From contig NC_007645.1 of assembly GCF_000012985.1 (NCBI RefSeq), positions 4,920,581-4,984,580 on the forward strand: a DNA stretch of 64,000 bases. Direction: 5' to 3'. Source of the DNA: Hahella chejuensis KCTC 2396. GTDB lineage: Bacteria; Pseudomonadota; Gammaproteobacteria; Pseudomonadales; Oleiphilaceae. Shown here piece after piece: positions 51,086 through 60,214 of the stretch (positions within the stretch are counted from its first letter, which is position 1; each line of letters starts with the position of its first letter). The translations under genes were made by a program, and so were the position numbers. The notes under the pieces are model-generated. The model had not been told where the DNA came from and did not search any database. It worked only from the letters and a program-made list of their open reading frames with translations.

Positions 51086-52263
51086 CCAGGCTCATCCTCG
51101 CGATACCATTTGATGGCGTCCCAAAGCGGTTCGCCGCGGACAGGATGATCAAAATCAGGATCGAAAGGCGGTATGACCATTCCTGACACGATTTCATTGA
51201 ACTCCTGCTCAGTCAGCCCCACATACCCGAGAAAAATATCCAGAGATTCCGGTCGACGTCCATCCAGTTCATTCAATCGCTCAGCTTCTTCCAGAGAAAT
51301 ACGGCCGCGACGCAGCTTCATGGCGTTTATTTGCGTAATACGACTATAACCACGCTTTAAATACTTGATGTAGTCGCGGGTCCCCTGCATAAAACATTCA
51401 ATTTTCTCGCAAGTGGTGTTCACCGCTATCGGCGCGCTTTCCACCTCGTCCGTCCGCCAGCCCAGCTCTTCCTTGATCACCTTAACGTGCTTCTCATAAT
51501 CCCAGGGGATAAAGCTTCCCAGGCAAACGGAAGCGTAGCCGATCCGCTTGAGATCTTTCAGGGCAGGATAGGTAAACGGGGCCAGGTCGCGGCGGTCGAT
51601 GGGGTCTTCCGGCGAGTTGATCATGCCGTACATGTCGTCCGCGGAGATGCCAAGATTGCGGATCATATTGAACTTCTTCTCATCCTCGTACTCGATCTCG
51701 TCATTCAGATAATCGTAATACGCGGTGATCTCCGCCTGCGGCTCGCCCCAGATGATCAACGGCACATTGAACTTAACCGCAATCTGCATGGGGTATGAAT
51801 AAATGCCTGTGTGACAATGCCAGCAAAAGTCGGTCTTGCGGCGAAAAGACTCCAGCATCAAACGTTTGACGATCTTCCAGTTGGGCGTGAATTCAATAAC
51901 GTCCACTCCCAGCTTTTTGAACGTGCGCGTACAGTTTTCTTCAATAGTCGGGCGCATAAAGCCATGATTGAAGCGGACGACCAGCGGCTTGACGCCATAC
52001 TCCTTGACCAGATAGTAAAGTTGATAGGTGCTGTCCTTGCCTCCGCTGAACGGCACAATGCAGTCGTAATCGTATTTCCCCCGGTATTTTTCAATCAGCT
52101 GATCCAGCAACGTCTTGCGCGCGCCCCAATCAATCTGATCCGCCTTGATCTCCCAGGACCGACAGATATTGCACACCCCATTCGCATCAAATTCGATGGT
52201 TTCATATGTCTCGGGCAGCAGGCACCGGGTGCATCTCTTCAGCTTTTTCATAGCAGTATTCAT
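51082..52263 (-). CDS. PseA/WbpG-like N-acetyl sugar amidotransferase
   Basis: 393 residues. A zinc-type cysteine cluster (RCTRCLLPETYETIEFD, GVCNICRSW) precedes the PP-loop ATPase motif VPFSGGKDSTYQL; further cysteines occur in DFCWHCHTGI. Members (PseA of Campylobacter, WbpG of Pseudomonas) convert an N-acetyl group on a nonulosonic acid or aminosugar to an acetamidino group using ATP and ammonia. Ammonia would come from the HisH/HisF paralogues encoded next to it. The counterpart in the Campylobacter legionaminic-acid locus is, as I recall, PtmG. Start ATG 52263 or 52251; no clear ribosome binding site for either. Confidence 0.9.
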   Translation of the reverse strand: MNTAMKKLKRCTRCLLPETYETIEFDANGVCNICRSWEIKADQIDWGARKTLLDQLIEKYRGKYDYDCIVPFSGGKDSTYQLYYLVKEYGVKPLVVRFNHGFMRPTIEENCTRTFKKLGVDVIEFTPNWKIVKRLMLESFRRKTDFCWHCHTGIYSYPMQIAVKFNVPLIIWGEPQAEITAYYDYLNDEIEYEDEKKFNMIRNLGISADDMYGMINSPEDPIDRRDLAPFTYPALKDLKRIGYASVCLGSFIPWDYEKHVKVIKEELGWRTDEVESAPIAVNTTCEKIECFMQGTRDYIKYLKRGYSRITQINAMKLRRGRISLEEAERLNELDGRRPESLDIFLGYVGLTEQEFNEIVSGMVIPPFDPDFDHPVRGEPLWDAIKWYREDEPG

Positions 52264-52304
52264 AGCAATATTATTCAGTTTAATACTTTCAAGAAGCGAC
52301 GGTT

Positions 52305-53081
52305 CTAAAGGCAGAAACCATCGTCCACGATCAGGTTGCCGCCATTGATGTAACGTGAAGCGTCGGACAATAAAAACACCAGCGCGCCGCAGATATCGTC
52401 AGGGTCCAGCATGCCTTTTTCGCTGCAATATTCCGCATAGGCCTGCAAAAAAGCTTCCGGTTGGCCGTCTGCAATGCCGCCAGGACTGATGGCGTTGACC
52501 TTTACGCCTGTGCCGCGCAGGTACTTCGCCATATAACGTGTGAGGTGGATGAGCGCGGATTTAATCGCCGCATACTCCACCGGCATTGTCATCGTCGTCC
52601 CCTGATAAATATCGAAGCGGGGAGCCGTCACGCCATAGATGGAAGCGATATTCACAATGGCGCCGCCGCCCTGTGCGACAAAGTGCCTGGCGAACTGCTG
52701 CGACGCCAAAAAGTATCCCCCCAGATGCAAAGACAGGTTGCCGCAAAAGTCTTCATATTCCACGTCGAAAAAGTGGCGGCCGTAATGCTTGTTGCGGGGA
52801 TAGGCGCTGTTGACCAGGGCGTTGATCGCGCCCATTGCGCGTTCGGTTTCAGCGATGGCGTTCAGGATGCTTTCTTTATCAGTGATGTCGCATTGGACAG
52901 CGCACGCCGCCTCTCGGCCAAATTCGCTTTGCAGGCTCTCTGCAAAAGACTCAGCCTGGGATAAATCTATATCCGCCACCGCCACCCTGCCGCCGGCCTG
53001 CAGCACTGCGTGACAAAACTTCCCGCCAAGCAGTCCGCACCCGCCAGTGATAACGACGACTTTCCCTTCCAGTTGCTTCAT
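52305..53081 (-). CDS. ptmA: Short-chain dehydrogenase, PtmA-like
   Basis: 258 residues from ATG 53081; a TTG 12 bases upstream is possible. It is a classical SDR: TGGCGLLGGKFCHAV (a GxxxGxG variant), VNSAYPRNKHYG in place of the usual NNAG, catalytic Ser in IVNIASIYG, and YAAIKSALIHLTRYMAKYL with Tyr and Lys. The NSAYPR segment and final VDDGFCL fit the PtmA group linked to flagellin modification in Campylobacter. PtmA takes part in the legionaminic-acid route there, though its exact step is not settled to my knowledge. Confidence 0.83.
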   Translation of the reverse strand: MKQLEGKVVVITGGCGLLGGKFCHAVLQAGGRVAVADIDLSQAESFAESLQSEFGREAACAVQCDITDKESILNAIAETERAMGAINALVNSAYPRNKHYGRHFFDVEYEDFCGNLSLHLGGYFLASQQFARHFVAQGGGAIVNIASIYGVTAPRFDIYQGTTMTMPVEYAAIKSALIHLTRYMAKYLRGTGVKVNAISPGGIADGQPEAFLQAYAEYCSEKGMLDPDDICGALVFLLSDASRYINGGNLIVDDGFCL

Positions 53082-53134
53082 ACATTCGTTCAACTTCTAT
53101 AACGCCCTATCTGTGTGACTGACTCTGACTGACC

Positions 53135-54016
53135 TCAAGGCACCATCACCTTGGCCTGCCCTTTCAGGACTGGGCCGTGCTGCATATCAATGGATTTTCC
53201 TGCGAAACGTTGTTGCGCATATAACGGCCATAACTCATGGGCCTGAGTCCAATGCACCGGACTGGGCAGCAACAGCATCGTCGCGACATATCTGGGAGAT
53301 TGAGGGTCCCGAGAAAACACGCCGCGATGCAGGACGTCCCGCGGTCTGAAAACCAGCGCCTCTCCCGCTTGCGTGCAGTGATCATAGGGCTTGTAAACAA
53401 TATTGGCGCGGTCGAAATACACGCCCAAATCAGAGCGGCGTTCGTTGAGCGGTGGAAATGAATACCCCTGCTCCGCCAGTTCATAGGTGACATTGACGTC
53501 CAGCGCTTCCGTTCCAGCGCCGCTGATTTCTCCGCCAGTGAAATAAATAATGATTTTTATATGACCGGTAGGCCCTGCGTCCCGATGCCAGCGGTAGGAC
53601 ACATCATCCTCCACTTGCGTGGGGAAGGTGCGATGAAAGCACAGCGAGTGAACCATGTACTCGGACTGGAAGAAGTTCACCAGGATACGGTCCATTTCCA
53701 CGTTCAGCACCGCCCCGTACATCTCTCTGATCCAGTCCGCGTCATTCCGGTAATCAAACCTGACGGTCTCCACATGAGGGTCCAACCAGGCGCTGCGATC
53801 ATCATTTTGCAGGCGCTGCAGTTGTCGCATGACGCGCTCTACATGCGCCGCATCCAAAACCTGCAGGCGATCAAAGCCGTTGTTGTAGAAAGATGAATAT
53901 CCCGGCATGGTCAGATACCGGGTGAAAGCCTGCTGGCACTCCAGATGATACTGGCGACAACCGGTTCGCAGGTCATAGTGTTCCGACACTTGCCTCATGA
54001 TTTCAGATGCGGACAT
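53135..54016 (-). CDS. Probable Fe(II)/2-oxoglutarate dioxygenase
   Basis: 293 residues. The metal-binding HxD is likely in YRWHRDAGPTGHIKII, and the distal His in RDVLHRGVFSRDPQSPRYVA with a following Arg that could bind 2-oxoglutarate. The barrel strands between them (GEALVFRPRDVLH) follow the phytanoyl-CoA hydroxylase style. It has no signal peptide. GGGGAGG precedes the ATG. It lies in the middle of the sugar run, 38 bases after the methyltransferase gene. The substrate may be the sugar, a sugar substituent or a precursor amino acid; this cannot be told from sequence. Confidence 0.65.
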   Translation of the reverse strand: MSASEIMRQVSEHYDLRTGCRQYHLECQQAFTRYLTMPGYSSFYNNGFDRLQVLDAAHVERVMRQLQRLQNDDRSAWLDPHVETVRFDYRNDADWIREMYGAVLNVEMDRILVNFFQSEYMVHSLCFHRTFPTQVEDDVSYRWHRDAGPTGHIKIIIYFTGGEISGAGTEALDVNVTYELAEQGYSFPPLNERRSDLGVYFDRANIVYKPYDHCTQAGEALVFRPRDVLHRGVFSRDPQSPRYVATMLLLPSPVHWTQAHELWPLYAQQRFAGKSIDMQHGPVLKGQAKVMVP

Positions 54017-54054
54017 AAAGCCTCCCCTGATATGCGTCAGTCCCAGAATTCGCT

Positions 54055-54915
54055 CTACTTCAGCCGGAAGATCGTCATAATGTCGTAGGTTTTGCCCTCA
54101 AACTCTGGGTGGGCGTCCTCCTGAAAAATAACCCGGTCAATGGAGGTTCCGAACAACGCCAGCAATTCGTTGGTATGTTTGAACTTGGTTCCGGCAGTGA
54201 CATGCGGCTTATTGTTGGCCTTCGACCATTGCTCCCAGTACGCCTCGTCCACAATTTCCTGCACCTGACAGCCAATGGCGATGTGAGCGCCAGGCTTGGC
54301 CACCCGCAAAACTTCCTGCGCCGCTTTCTTGTTGTCTTTGCTGTAGGCCAGCACCCAGCCAAGGATAATGATGTCGAAAGAGTGGTCCGGATAAGGCATG
54401 GCGTGCATGTCGCCGGCATCGATATAGGGAGAAAAGCTGAACAGATCCAGACCACGGATATTGTTTTCATTAAAGCCCGAGGATATCAGGCAAAGCAGCT
54501 CCGACTCTGAACGCGGTCCCACCGTCAGCACTCGCATTTTCGGCATGTTTCGCGCAATGTAGCCAATCTGGCACAAAGGGGCGATCAGTCGCTCCGGGCG
54601 GTTATGAGTCACGTCATCCGCCAGACAGGACATGTTGTATTCAATACAATTATCAATGACGGCGGAGTCGACGTTCGCCGCCCGCTCGATACTCTCGCGA
54701 TTCACCTGGGCCATACGGTTACGGGTCAGTATCATTCGCACTGCCGGCACTTTCAGCAGGTCTACCGGGCTTTGATTGAGGTGGGCGTTAATGTCCGCCA
54801 GATCCTGTTGCGACAGCGTCACCGGCGGCAGCTTGGCGGGTTTGGGCGCAGATTGCGGGGTCTGCGTAATAGGTTGAATCTCTACAAAGTCATCGTGTGG
54901 ATTGTGAGTCGTCAT
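54055..54915 (-). CDS. SAM-dependent methyltransferase
   Basis: 286 residues with a Rossmann methyltransferase core: MRVLTVGPRSESELLCLISS (motif I variant), IRGLDLFSFSPYIDAGDMHA (motif II acidic loop), FDIIILGWVLAYSKDNKKAA and VLRVAKPGAHIAIGCQVQE (motif IV-VI). GAGGAAGCC precedes the ATG. Placed between an aminotransferase and a dioxygenase in the sugar run. In Campylobacter coli an N-methylacetimidoyl legionaminic acid is known, and a methyltransferase next to the amidotransferase is thought to form it; this gene is a candidate for such a step, by inference. Confidence 0.8.
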   Translation of the reverse strand: MTTHNPHDDFVEIQPITQTPQSAPKPAKLPPVTLSQQDLADINAHLNQSPVDLLKVPAVRMILTRNRMAQVNRESIERAANVDSAVIDNCIEYNMSCLADDVTHNRPERLIAPLCQIGYIARNMPKMRVLTVGPRSESELLCLISSGFNENNIRGLDLFSFSPYIDAGDMHAMPYPDHSFDIIILGWVLAYSKDNKKAAQEVLRVAKPGAHIAIGCQVQEIVDEAYWEQWSKANNKPHVTAGTKFKHTNELLALFGTSIDRVIFQEDAHPEFEGKTYDIMTIFRLK

Positions 54916-55079
54916 GGCTTCCTCTCTCGCACAGGCTGCTGTTCTTTGCCGGGGTGACGGAAATCTGTCTCGCCCGCCAGTTCTTTTAGTGACTGCAATT
55001 AGTACGCCATTGTATTTTCGAGCGCCAGCCGTCCGCCTGCGTCGAAAAACGCCGTATATACAATGTTATATAGCTGAGA

Positions 55080-56396
55080 TCAGTTATATTTGCGAAAAAC
55101 AGGTTTGATGACGGGCCCTTCCAGAAAGTTCTCCCATCCGGACTCCAGCGCTTGCGCGTATACCCTCAATGCGCTTTTAACCGCACTTAAGGTTTGCTCC
55201 AGTTCTTCTTCGCCATGTTCCCGACACAAGGCGATCCATGGCATCAGTACACCCTGCCGGACCATTTCCTGGCTGAATAGCGTGCGCAGCGCCATCGAAG
55301 GATTTCCATCACGATCCAGCGTCAGATAACCCGGTGAACAGTCTATGCCTTCCACACGAAAGTAATCCGCCACTCCCGCTTCCGCCGCCAGGGCGTTCAT
55401 ACCGGACTTCAGTCTGGCCCCGTATGACCAGATATGATTAACGACATCGCGCTCCCGCAACATGGCCGCCGTTTTCACGAAAGCCCCCAGTCCGCACATT
55501 TCCGCGCCATGGGTCGTGGATAACAAAAACAAGCGCTCCGCCCCGCTCTTTTCAATAGAGCCCAGCTCCATGATATCTCTGCGTCCGGCCACCGCCGCCA
55601 CCGAAAAGCCGTTGGCCATGGCTTTGCCAAACGTGCACAGGTCCGGCTTAATGCGATATTTATGCTGCGCCCCACGCAGGTCCCAGCGAAACCCCGTAAT
55701 CATTTCATCAAGGACAAAGACGGCGCCATGACGCGCGCACAGGCGCTGCACATCATGCAGAAAGGTTTCTCCCTCGTGAGTAGCCGACGGCGCAGGATGC
55801 TCCGTTGTCGCGGGCTCCATGACGACACAGGCGATTTGTTGCGGATACGCGGCGAAAAGTTGCTCCAGTGACGCCAGATCGTTGTAGTTAAAGCACTTGG
55901 TCTGCTCCACCACATTCTGTGGAATACCTCGCGTCAAAGGAGTAGAGCCGATAAACCAGTCATCATAGGAAAAAAATGGATGCTGACCGCAGCGCGCAAT
56001 CAGATCACGCCCGGTATAGGCGCGCGCCAATTTCACCGCCGCCGACACAGCGGTGGAGCCATTTTTGGTGAACTTGACCATATCCACGGCGTCGATCATG
56101 TCCACCAGCAGTTCAGCCGCCTCCAGCTCTACGATTGACGCCCGTGTGAGATTATTGCCGGCCCAGATTTGCTCAATGGCGGCCAGACTCACCGCTTCAT
56201 CCGCATACCCCAGAATCACCGAACGCAACGCCATCCCGTAATCAAGATAACGCTTATTGTCCGGGTCAAATACATAAGCGCCTTTGCCGGAGGCAAGAAT
56301 CTGCGGCGCATTAGCGGGAAACTGGTCAAAACCTCGGGAGTAAGTGTGCGCCCCGCCGGGAATGACATTCAATAATCGGCTTTGATAATCAGACAT
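55080..56396 (-). CDS. Class III aminotransferase, GSA-aminomutase-like
   Basis: 438 residues of the PLP class III family closest to glutamate-1-semialdehyde 2,1-aminomutase: VIPGGAHTYSRGFDQFP, VKFTKNGSTAVSAAVKLARA, VFVLDEMITGFRW, and the PLP lysine in LCTFGKAMANGFSVAA. It is unlikely to be HemL, which is longer conserved and housekeeping; here it sits 19 bases after legF. It may be a transaminase or aminomutase for a sugar or for an amino-acid substituent. Such genes occur in several nonulosonic-acid and capsule loci. No further specificity can be given. Confidence 0.8.
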   Translation of the reverse strand: MSDYQSRLLNVIPGGAHTYSRGFDQFPANAPQILASGKGAYVFDPDNKRYLDYGMALRSVILGYADEAVSLAAIEQIWAGNNLTRASIVELEAAELLVDMIDAVDMVKFTKNGSTAVSAAVKLARAYTGRDLIARCGQHPFFSYDDWFIGSTPLTRGIPQNVVEQTKCFNYNDLASLEQLFAAYPQQIACVVMEPATTEHPAPSATHEGETFLHDVQRLCARHGAVFVLDEMITGFRWDLRGAQHKYRIKPDLCTFGKAMANGFSVAAVAGRRDIMELGSIEKSGAERLFLLSTTHGAEMCGLGAFVKTAAMLRERDVVNHIWSYGARLKSGMNALAAEAGVADYFRVEGIDCSPGYLTLDRDGNPSMALRTLFSQEMVRQGVLMPWIALCREHGEEELEQTLSAVKSALRVYAQALESGWENFLEGPVIKPVFRKYN

Positions 56397-56415
56397 AAGG
56401 CCACGCTTAATGGGT

Positions 56416-57141
56416 TCACAAAGACTTCAACTCTTCTCTGCGTTGCATAACCGCTTCCACGCAGATGAAATCCGTTAAAGTGTCCACGTCGAGGGCTTTC
56501 CACTTGGGCACTACGTAGGGCAGCGTTCGATCGTGATAGAAGCCGCCTTTCTCACGTAAAGCTTCGACTTTGGAGATGTAGAGGGTGCCGTCAAAGTAAT
56601 ATACGTCTGGAATATCCTGCCGGCGCGGCATGGCGGCGAAGTCTCCGCCTTGATAAGGCGCCAGCAATCCGCGTTCATTGATCACCGCGCAATACACGGG
56701 GTGGTGAACATCGACATCCGCCACGCCGACAATCGCTTGAGCCTCCTCCGATCCGAACAACATTTCCAACGCCTTATCCACGTCAGTAGCCTCAGTGAGT
56801 GGAGACGTCGGCTCAAGCAGCACCAAATAATCATAGGATTCGCCCTGTTGCCGACACCAATCCAGGGTATGCAGCAACACCGGCGCTGTCGGCGCGCAAT
56901 CGCCCGCCAGCTCATCGGGCCGCAGGAAAGGAACCTCTGCGCCCAGACTCTTCGCCACCTCAGCAATCTTCGGCGAGTCGGTAGACACCAGCACCCGGTC
57001 CACATAACGAGACTGAAGGGCCGCCCTGATTGGCCACCCCACCAGAGGGACGCCGCACAAGGGACGAATATTTTTACCGGGAAGGCCTTTGCTGCCGCCA
57101 CGGGCGGGAATAACCGCCAGTACACGCTTACCGTCGATCAT
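56416..57141 (-). CDS. legF: CMP-legionaminic acid synthetase
   Basis: 241 residues from ATG 57141 (AAAGG upstream); a longer frame to 57216 would overlap the previous gene. The signature VLAVIPARGGSKGLPGKNIR is the CTP-binding loop of NeuA/PseF/LegF enzymes, followed by VLVSTDSPKIAEVAKSLGAE and LLEPTSPLTEATDVD. It activates the nonulosonic acid as CMP-sugar, the donor used by Maf. Neighbours legI, legG and legH point to legionaminic acid; an N-acetylneuraminate substrate is less likely. Confidence 0.9.
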   Translation of the reverse strand: MIDGKRVLAVIPARGGSKGLPGKNIRPLCGVPLVGWPIRAALQSRYVDRVLVSTDSPKIAEVAKSLGAEVPFLRPDELAGDCAPTAPVLLHTLDWCRQQGESYDYLVLLEPTSPLTEATDVDKALEMLFGSEEAQAIVGVADVDVHHPVYCAVINERGLLAPYQGGDFAAMPRRQDIPDVYYFDGTLYISKVEALREKGGFYHDRTLPYVVPKWKALDVDTLTDFICVEAVMQRREELKSL

Positions 57142-57175
57142 GAAGACGCCTTTCTGCAAGCAAAAGTAAAAGGGG

Positions 57176-58231
57176 TCACACAAAATCCTCCATGTAATCT
57201 TTCTGCGCTTTTTCAAAATCGTTCATGCGACCGATATCCAGCCAGTATTCGTGAATAGGGAACATCGCCACGTCCTTACAGCTTTCCATCAACTGTTGCA
57301 GCAAAGTCGGCATATCCAGGTGCTGCTCTGGCTTAATATCCCGTATTACTTGCGGCTCCAGGACGTATATGCCTGCATTAACGAAATAAGAGTGGGTTGG
57401 CTTTTCCACAATACTGGTGATGCGCTGATCTTCCGCCTGTACAACGCCGTAGGGAACCTGGAATTCATACTCGCGCACACATAACGTGGCGGCTCCCCGT
57501 TGTTGCTGATGGAAACGCAGAAGATGTTCGAAATTCACACGGGTAAGAATATCGCCGTTCATCACCAACACGGGTAAATCAGGCATATCATTCGGCAGCA
57601 GGCCCAGCGCGCCTCCAGTGCCCAAAGGCGTATTCTCACGCACGTACTGAATATTCACTCCCCACTTGGAGCCGTCGCCAAAATACTCCATCACCATCTC
57701 CGGCTTGTAATACACCGAAATATAGAAATTGGTGAATCCAGAGGCGGCGAAGCTCTCCAGAATATTTTCCAGAATAGGCTTATTGCCGACCTTCAAGAGG
57801 GGCTTGGGGCAATTATTGGTCAACGGACGCAGTCGCGTACCCAGGCCGCCCGCCATCAGCATAACCGGATTGTCATAACGGGGTTGTTGGGCGATATTCA
57901 GCAGCGTTTCCAGCCCCACGACGCGACGCTGACTGTCAACAACGGGGATATGAAGCAGTTTCCGCCTTTCCATGATGGAGAGAATGCGCGCCCGCGAATC
58001 ATTGATTTCCGCGACTTTGGGCTCGCTTTCCATAATCCGTACGACTGAAGCGGATAAGGGGGTGTGATTGATCAACGCGCGTCGCACATCGCCGTCAGTC
58101 ACCGTGCCCAGCAACCGTTGCTGCTCATCGACTACCAGCGCAATGCGCAAAGTGGCTTTTTCTATGACCTCTATCGCCTGCTCAATGCTTGCTTGCGGCT
58201 GGATCAATACCTGACGCCAATCGGCACACAT
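57176..58231 (-). CDS. ptmE: PtmE-like nucleotidyltransferase with CBS pair
   Basis: 351 residues from ATG 58231 (GGAGGG upstream); a TTG 15 bases upstream is less likely. N-terminal CBS pair (about 10-115, with VIEKATLRIALVVDEQQRL and LHIPVVDSQRRVVGLE), then a sugar-phosphate nucleotidyltransferase domain (MLMAGGLGTRLRPLTNNCPK, VMNGDILTRVNFEHLL). This fusion is characteristic of PtmE/LegX, the glucosamine-1-phosphate guanylyltransferase that feeds the GDP-sugar route to legionaminic acid in Campylobacter. It lies 248 bases after legH and 34 bases before legF. Confidence 0.9.
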   Translation of the reverse strand: MCADWRQVLIQPQASIEQAIEVIEKATLRIALVVDEQQRLLGTVTDGDVRRALINHTPLSASVVRIMESEPKVAEINDSRARILSIMERRKLLHIPVVDSQRRVVGLETLLNIAQQPRYDNPVMLMAGGLGTRLRPLTNNCPKPLLKVGNKPILENILESFAASGFTNFYISVYYKPEMVMEYFGDGSKWGVNIQYVRENTPLGTGGALGLLPNDMPDLPVLVMNGDILTRVNFEHLLRFHQQQRGAATLCVREYEFQVPYGVVQAEDQRITSIVEKPTHSYFVNAGIYVLEPQVIRDIKPEQHLDMPTLLQQLMESCKDVAMFPIHEYWLDIGRMNDFEKAQKDYMEDFV

Positions 58232-58494
58232 ACTTCTACCCTCCAAACCAGTCGGATGAATCCCGCTGGACCAACCCGATTACATATATGGCAACACAGC
58301 AATCTTCGTTCCAGTCCTCCCGCCTTTGATGTGCGCCTCGTTCAACGCTTGGCGCGTACAGGCGAAGGAGAGTGAATTGGCGACGCGTTGCATAGTTGTT
58401 TATCGGCTTTTTCTCCTTATTCTTTAGTGGCGGTTACGCTTTCGCCACAGTCCGTTACAAAGGCGACACAAGGGAAAAGCCTGGATTTGCCGCA

Positions 58495-59130
58495 TCAGGA
58501 GAGCAAACTGCTTTTTGGCGGCGCCAGTTTGCCGTTTGGAGGTATATCTTTTGCCGCTACGGCGCCAGCGCCGACCAATGCATTAACGCCGATGCGAACC
58601 TGCGGCAGAACGGTCGCATGACTACCGATAAACACGCCATTCTCCGTTTGCACGCCGCCACATAAGACCGCTCCCGGCGCGATATGATTGTCTGAGCCTA
58701 CGATGCAATCATGCTCTATGACCGCGCGCGTATTAACGATGGTATTGGGGCCAATGACGCAGCCCGGTTGCAGGATCGCTCCCGCCATGACCTGACACCC
58801 TTCTCCCAAACTAATATCGTCAGAAAGAACGGCATGAGGATGGATCAATGTGGGAAAGCGGTATCCCTGAGAAGACAATTGGGCGAAAACCTGATTACGC
58901 GCCATCTTGCCGGGCAGGAATCCCAGCGCATTCACCAGATCCACCGTTGAGGGGCCATAATCGCTCAAGCGTTCATCGCCTCCCAGCACTTCCATTCCCC
59001 GCCACAATTGCGTTCCCTGTGCAAAGCCCGGGTCCAGCACGCCAATAACCTCCGCCCCGCTCAAGATGAGGATGTCCATCAGCACCCGAGCGTGCCCGCC
59101 TCCCCCGATCAGCAGTACGGGCTTATTCAC
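58495..59130 (-). CDS. legH: Sugar N-acetyltransferase, LegH/NeuD-like
   Basis: 211 residues from a GTG start, overlapping legI by 8 bases with GGGAG upstream. An N-terminal Rossmann-like PglD subdomain (VLLIGGGGHARVLMDILILS) is followed by left-handed beta-helix repeats (DISLGEGCQVMAGAILQPG, CVIGPNTIVNTRAVIEHDCI). The PglD/NeuD/LegH family acetylates the amino group of the 4-amino sugar; the position in the leg operon assigns it to this step. Confidence 0.88.
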   Translation of the reverse strand: MNKPVLLIGGGGHARVLMDILILSGAEVIGVLDPGFAQGTQLWRGMEVLGGDERLSDYGPSTVDLVNALGFLPGKMARNQVFAQLSSQGYRFPTLIHPHAVLSDDISLGEGCQVMAGAILQPGCVIGPNTIVNTRAVIEHDCIVGSDNHIAPGAVLCGGVQTENGVFIGSHATVLPQVRIGVNALVGAGAVAAKDIPPNGKLAPPKSSLLS

Positions 59131-60214
59131 AAATAAGCTCCCCGGCCTGATAGTCTCGGGTTGCAGAACCGTCCAGCAGCCGCCAGTACAGGAAGGGGGA
59201 CATGCCCCCGCCAGGCCGGCTGACAGCGACGTTCAACGTATCGAAACGCTCCCCTTTTTTGATAGCGCGCGCGGCGACCAGGCTTTTTCTGGCGACTTTC
59301 CGGTTCGCCATTTCCGCTTTGCTGGGAACTTTGACGGACTCTTGCAGCGCCTGCTCAATCGCACGGATGCCCACCACCATCTGCCGCAGTTCGTCCGGCT
59401 CCAGTGACGCCATGTGATCCGGACCCGGCAGGTTACGATCCAGGGTGAAATGCTTTTCCACGACGTCAGCGCCCAGCGCCGCCGCCGCCAGTGCAATAGC
59501 AACGCCTTGCGTGTGATCCGAATACCCCGCCCGGACTCCAAACGCCTGCCGATACGACTGCATGACCGGCAGCCGCACATCGTCAAACGGGGTCGGATAG
59601 TCTGTCGTACAGTGCAGCAAGGTCACTTTGGCGCGAACCGCCTCGCGTCCTTCACGGCATCCCCAGGCGGCTTCGAAGGCTTCAGAGGACGGCGGCTCTC
59701 CGCTTTCCGCCAACAGCCCAAAAGCCAGCGCGCTTAACGCAGACTCCACCTCTCCCAGCGTCGCCATGCCGGTAGACAGGATGAGGCGCCCTTTCTCCGA
59801 TTTTCGAACGGCGGCGGCATGTTCAAGGAGAAAAGGCGCGTTGGTGATTTCGCCTGAGGGAATCTTCAGTTGCTCCACGCCGAGCTCCTCCACCAGAAAC
59901 TTCAGACTGCGGCTCTCAAAAGCAGTAGACATAAACCCGATGCCACGTCGATCGCACTCATCCCGCAAACGCCGGAAAACGGCGTAGTCCAGCTCCAGCT
60001 GACGCAGCATTTGCAGTTGCGATTCCTCCGCCTGGGAACCTCTTTTCTGATAGGTGGCCTTGGGCGCCTCCGCCGTGGCCAAGAGGTCCGCTTTGAAGGT
60101 TTGAAACTTCACGACATCGGCGCCCGCGGCGCTCGCCACCTCAATCAGCTGATGCGCCATGGCCTCATCGCCGTTATGATTCACGCCGGCTTCCGCAATG
60201 ATCAGCGTCTTCAC
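59123..60214 (-). CDS. legI: Legionaminic acid synthase (NeuB family)
   Basis: 363 residues from a GTG start, overlapping legG by 4 bases. The NeuB barrel shows LIIAEAGVNHNGDEAMAHQL, VVKFQTFKADLLATAEAPK, LKIPSGEITNAPFLLEHAA, LHCTTDYPTPFDDVRL and AGYSDHTQGVAIALAAAALG; a SAF (antifreeze-like) domain ends the protein (LVAARAIKKGERFDTLNVAV). It condenses a 2,4-diamino-6-deoxymannose-type sugar with phosphoenolpyruvate to give the nonulosonic acid. Confidence 0.93.
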   Translation of the reverse strand: MKTLIIAEAGVNHNGDEAMAHQLIEVASAAGADVVKFQTFKADLLATAEAPKATYQKRGSQAEESQLQMLRQLELDYAVFRRLRDECDRRGIGFMSTAFESRSLKFLVEELGVEQLKIPSGEITNAPFLLEHAAAVRKSEKGRLILSTGMATLGEVESALSALAFGLLAESGEPPSSEAFEAAWGCREGREAVRAKVTLLHCTTDYPTPFDDVRLPVMQSYRQAFGVRAGYSDHTQGVAIALAAAALGADVVEKHFTLDRNLPGPDHMASLEPDELRQMVVGIRAIEQALQESVKVPSKAEMANRKVARKSLVAARAIKKGERFDTLNVAVSRPGGGMSPFLYWRLLDGSATRDYQAGELICE

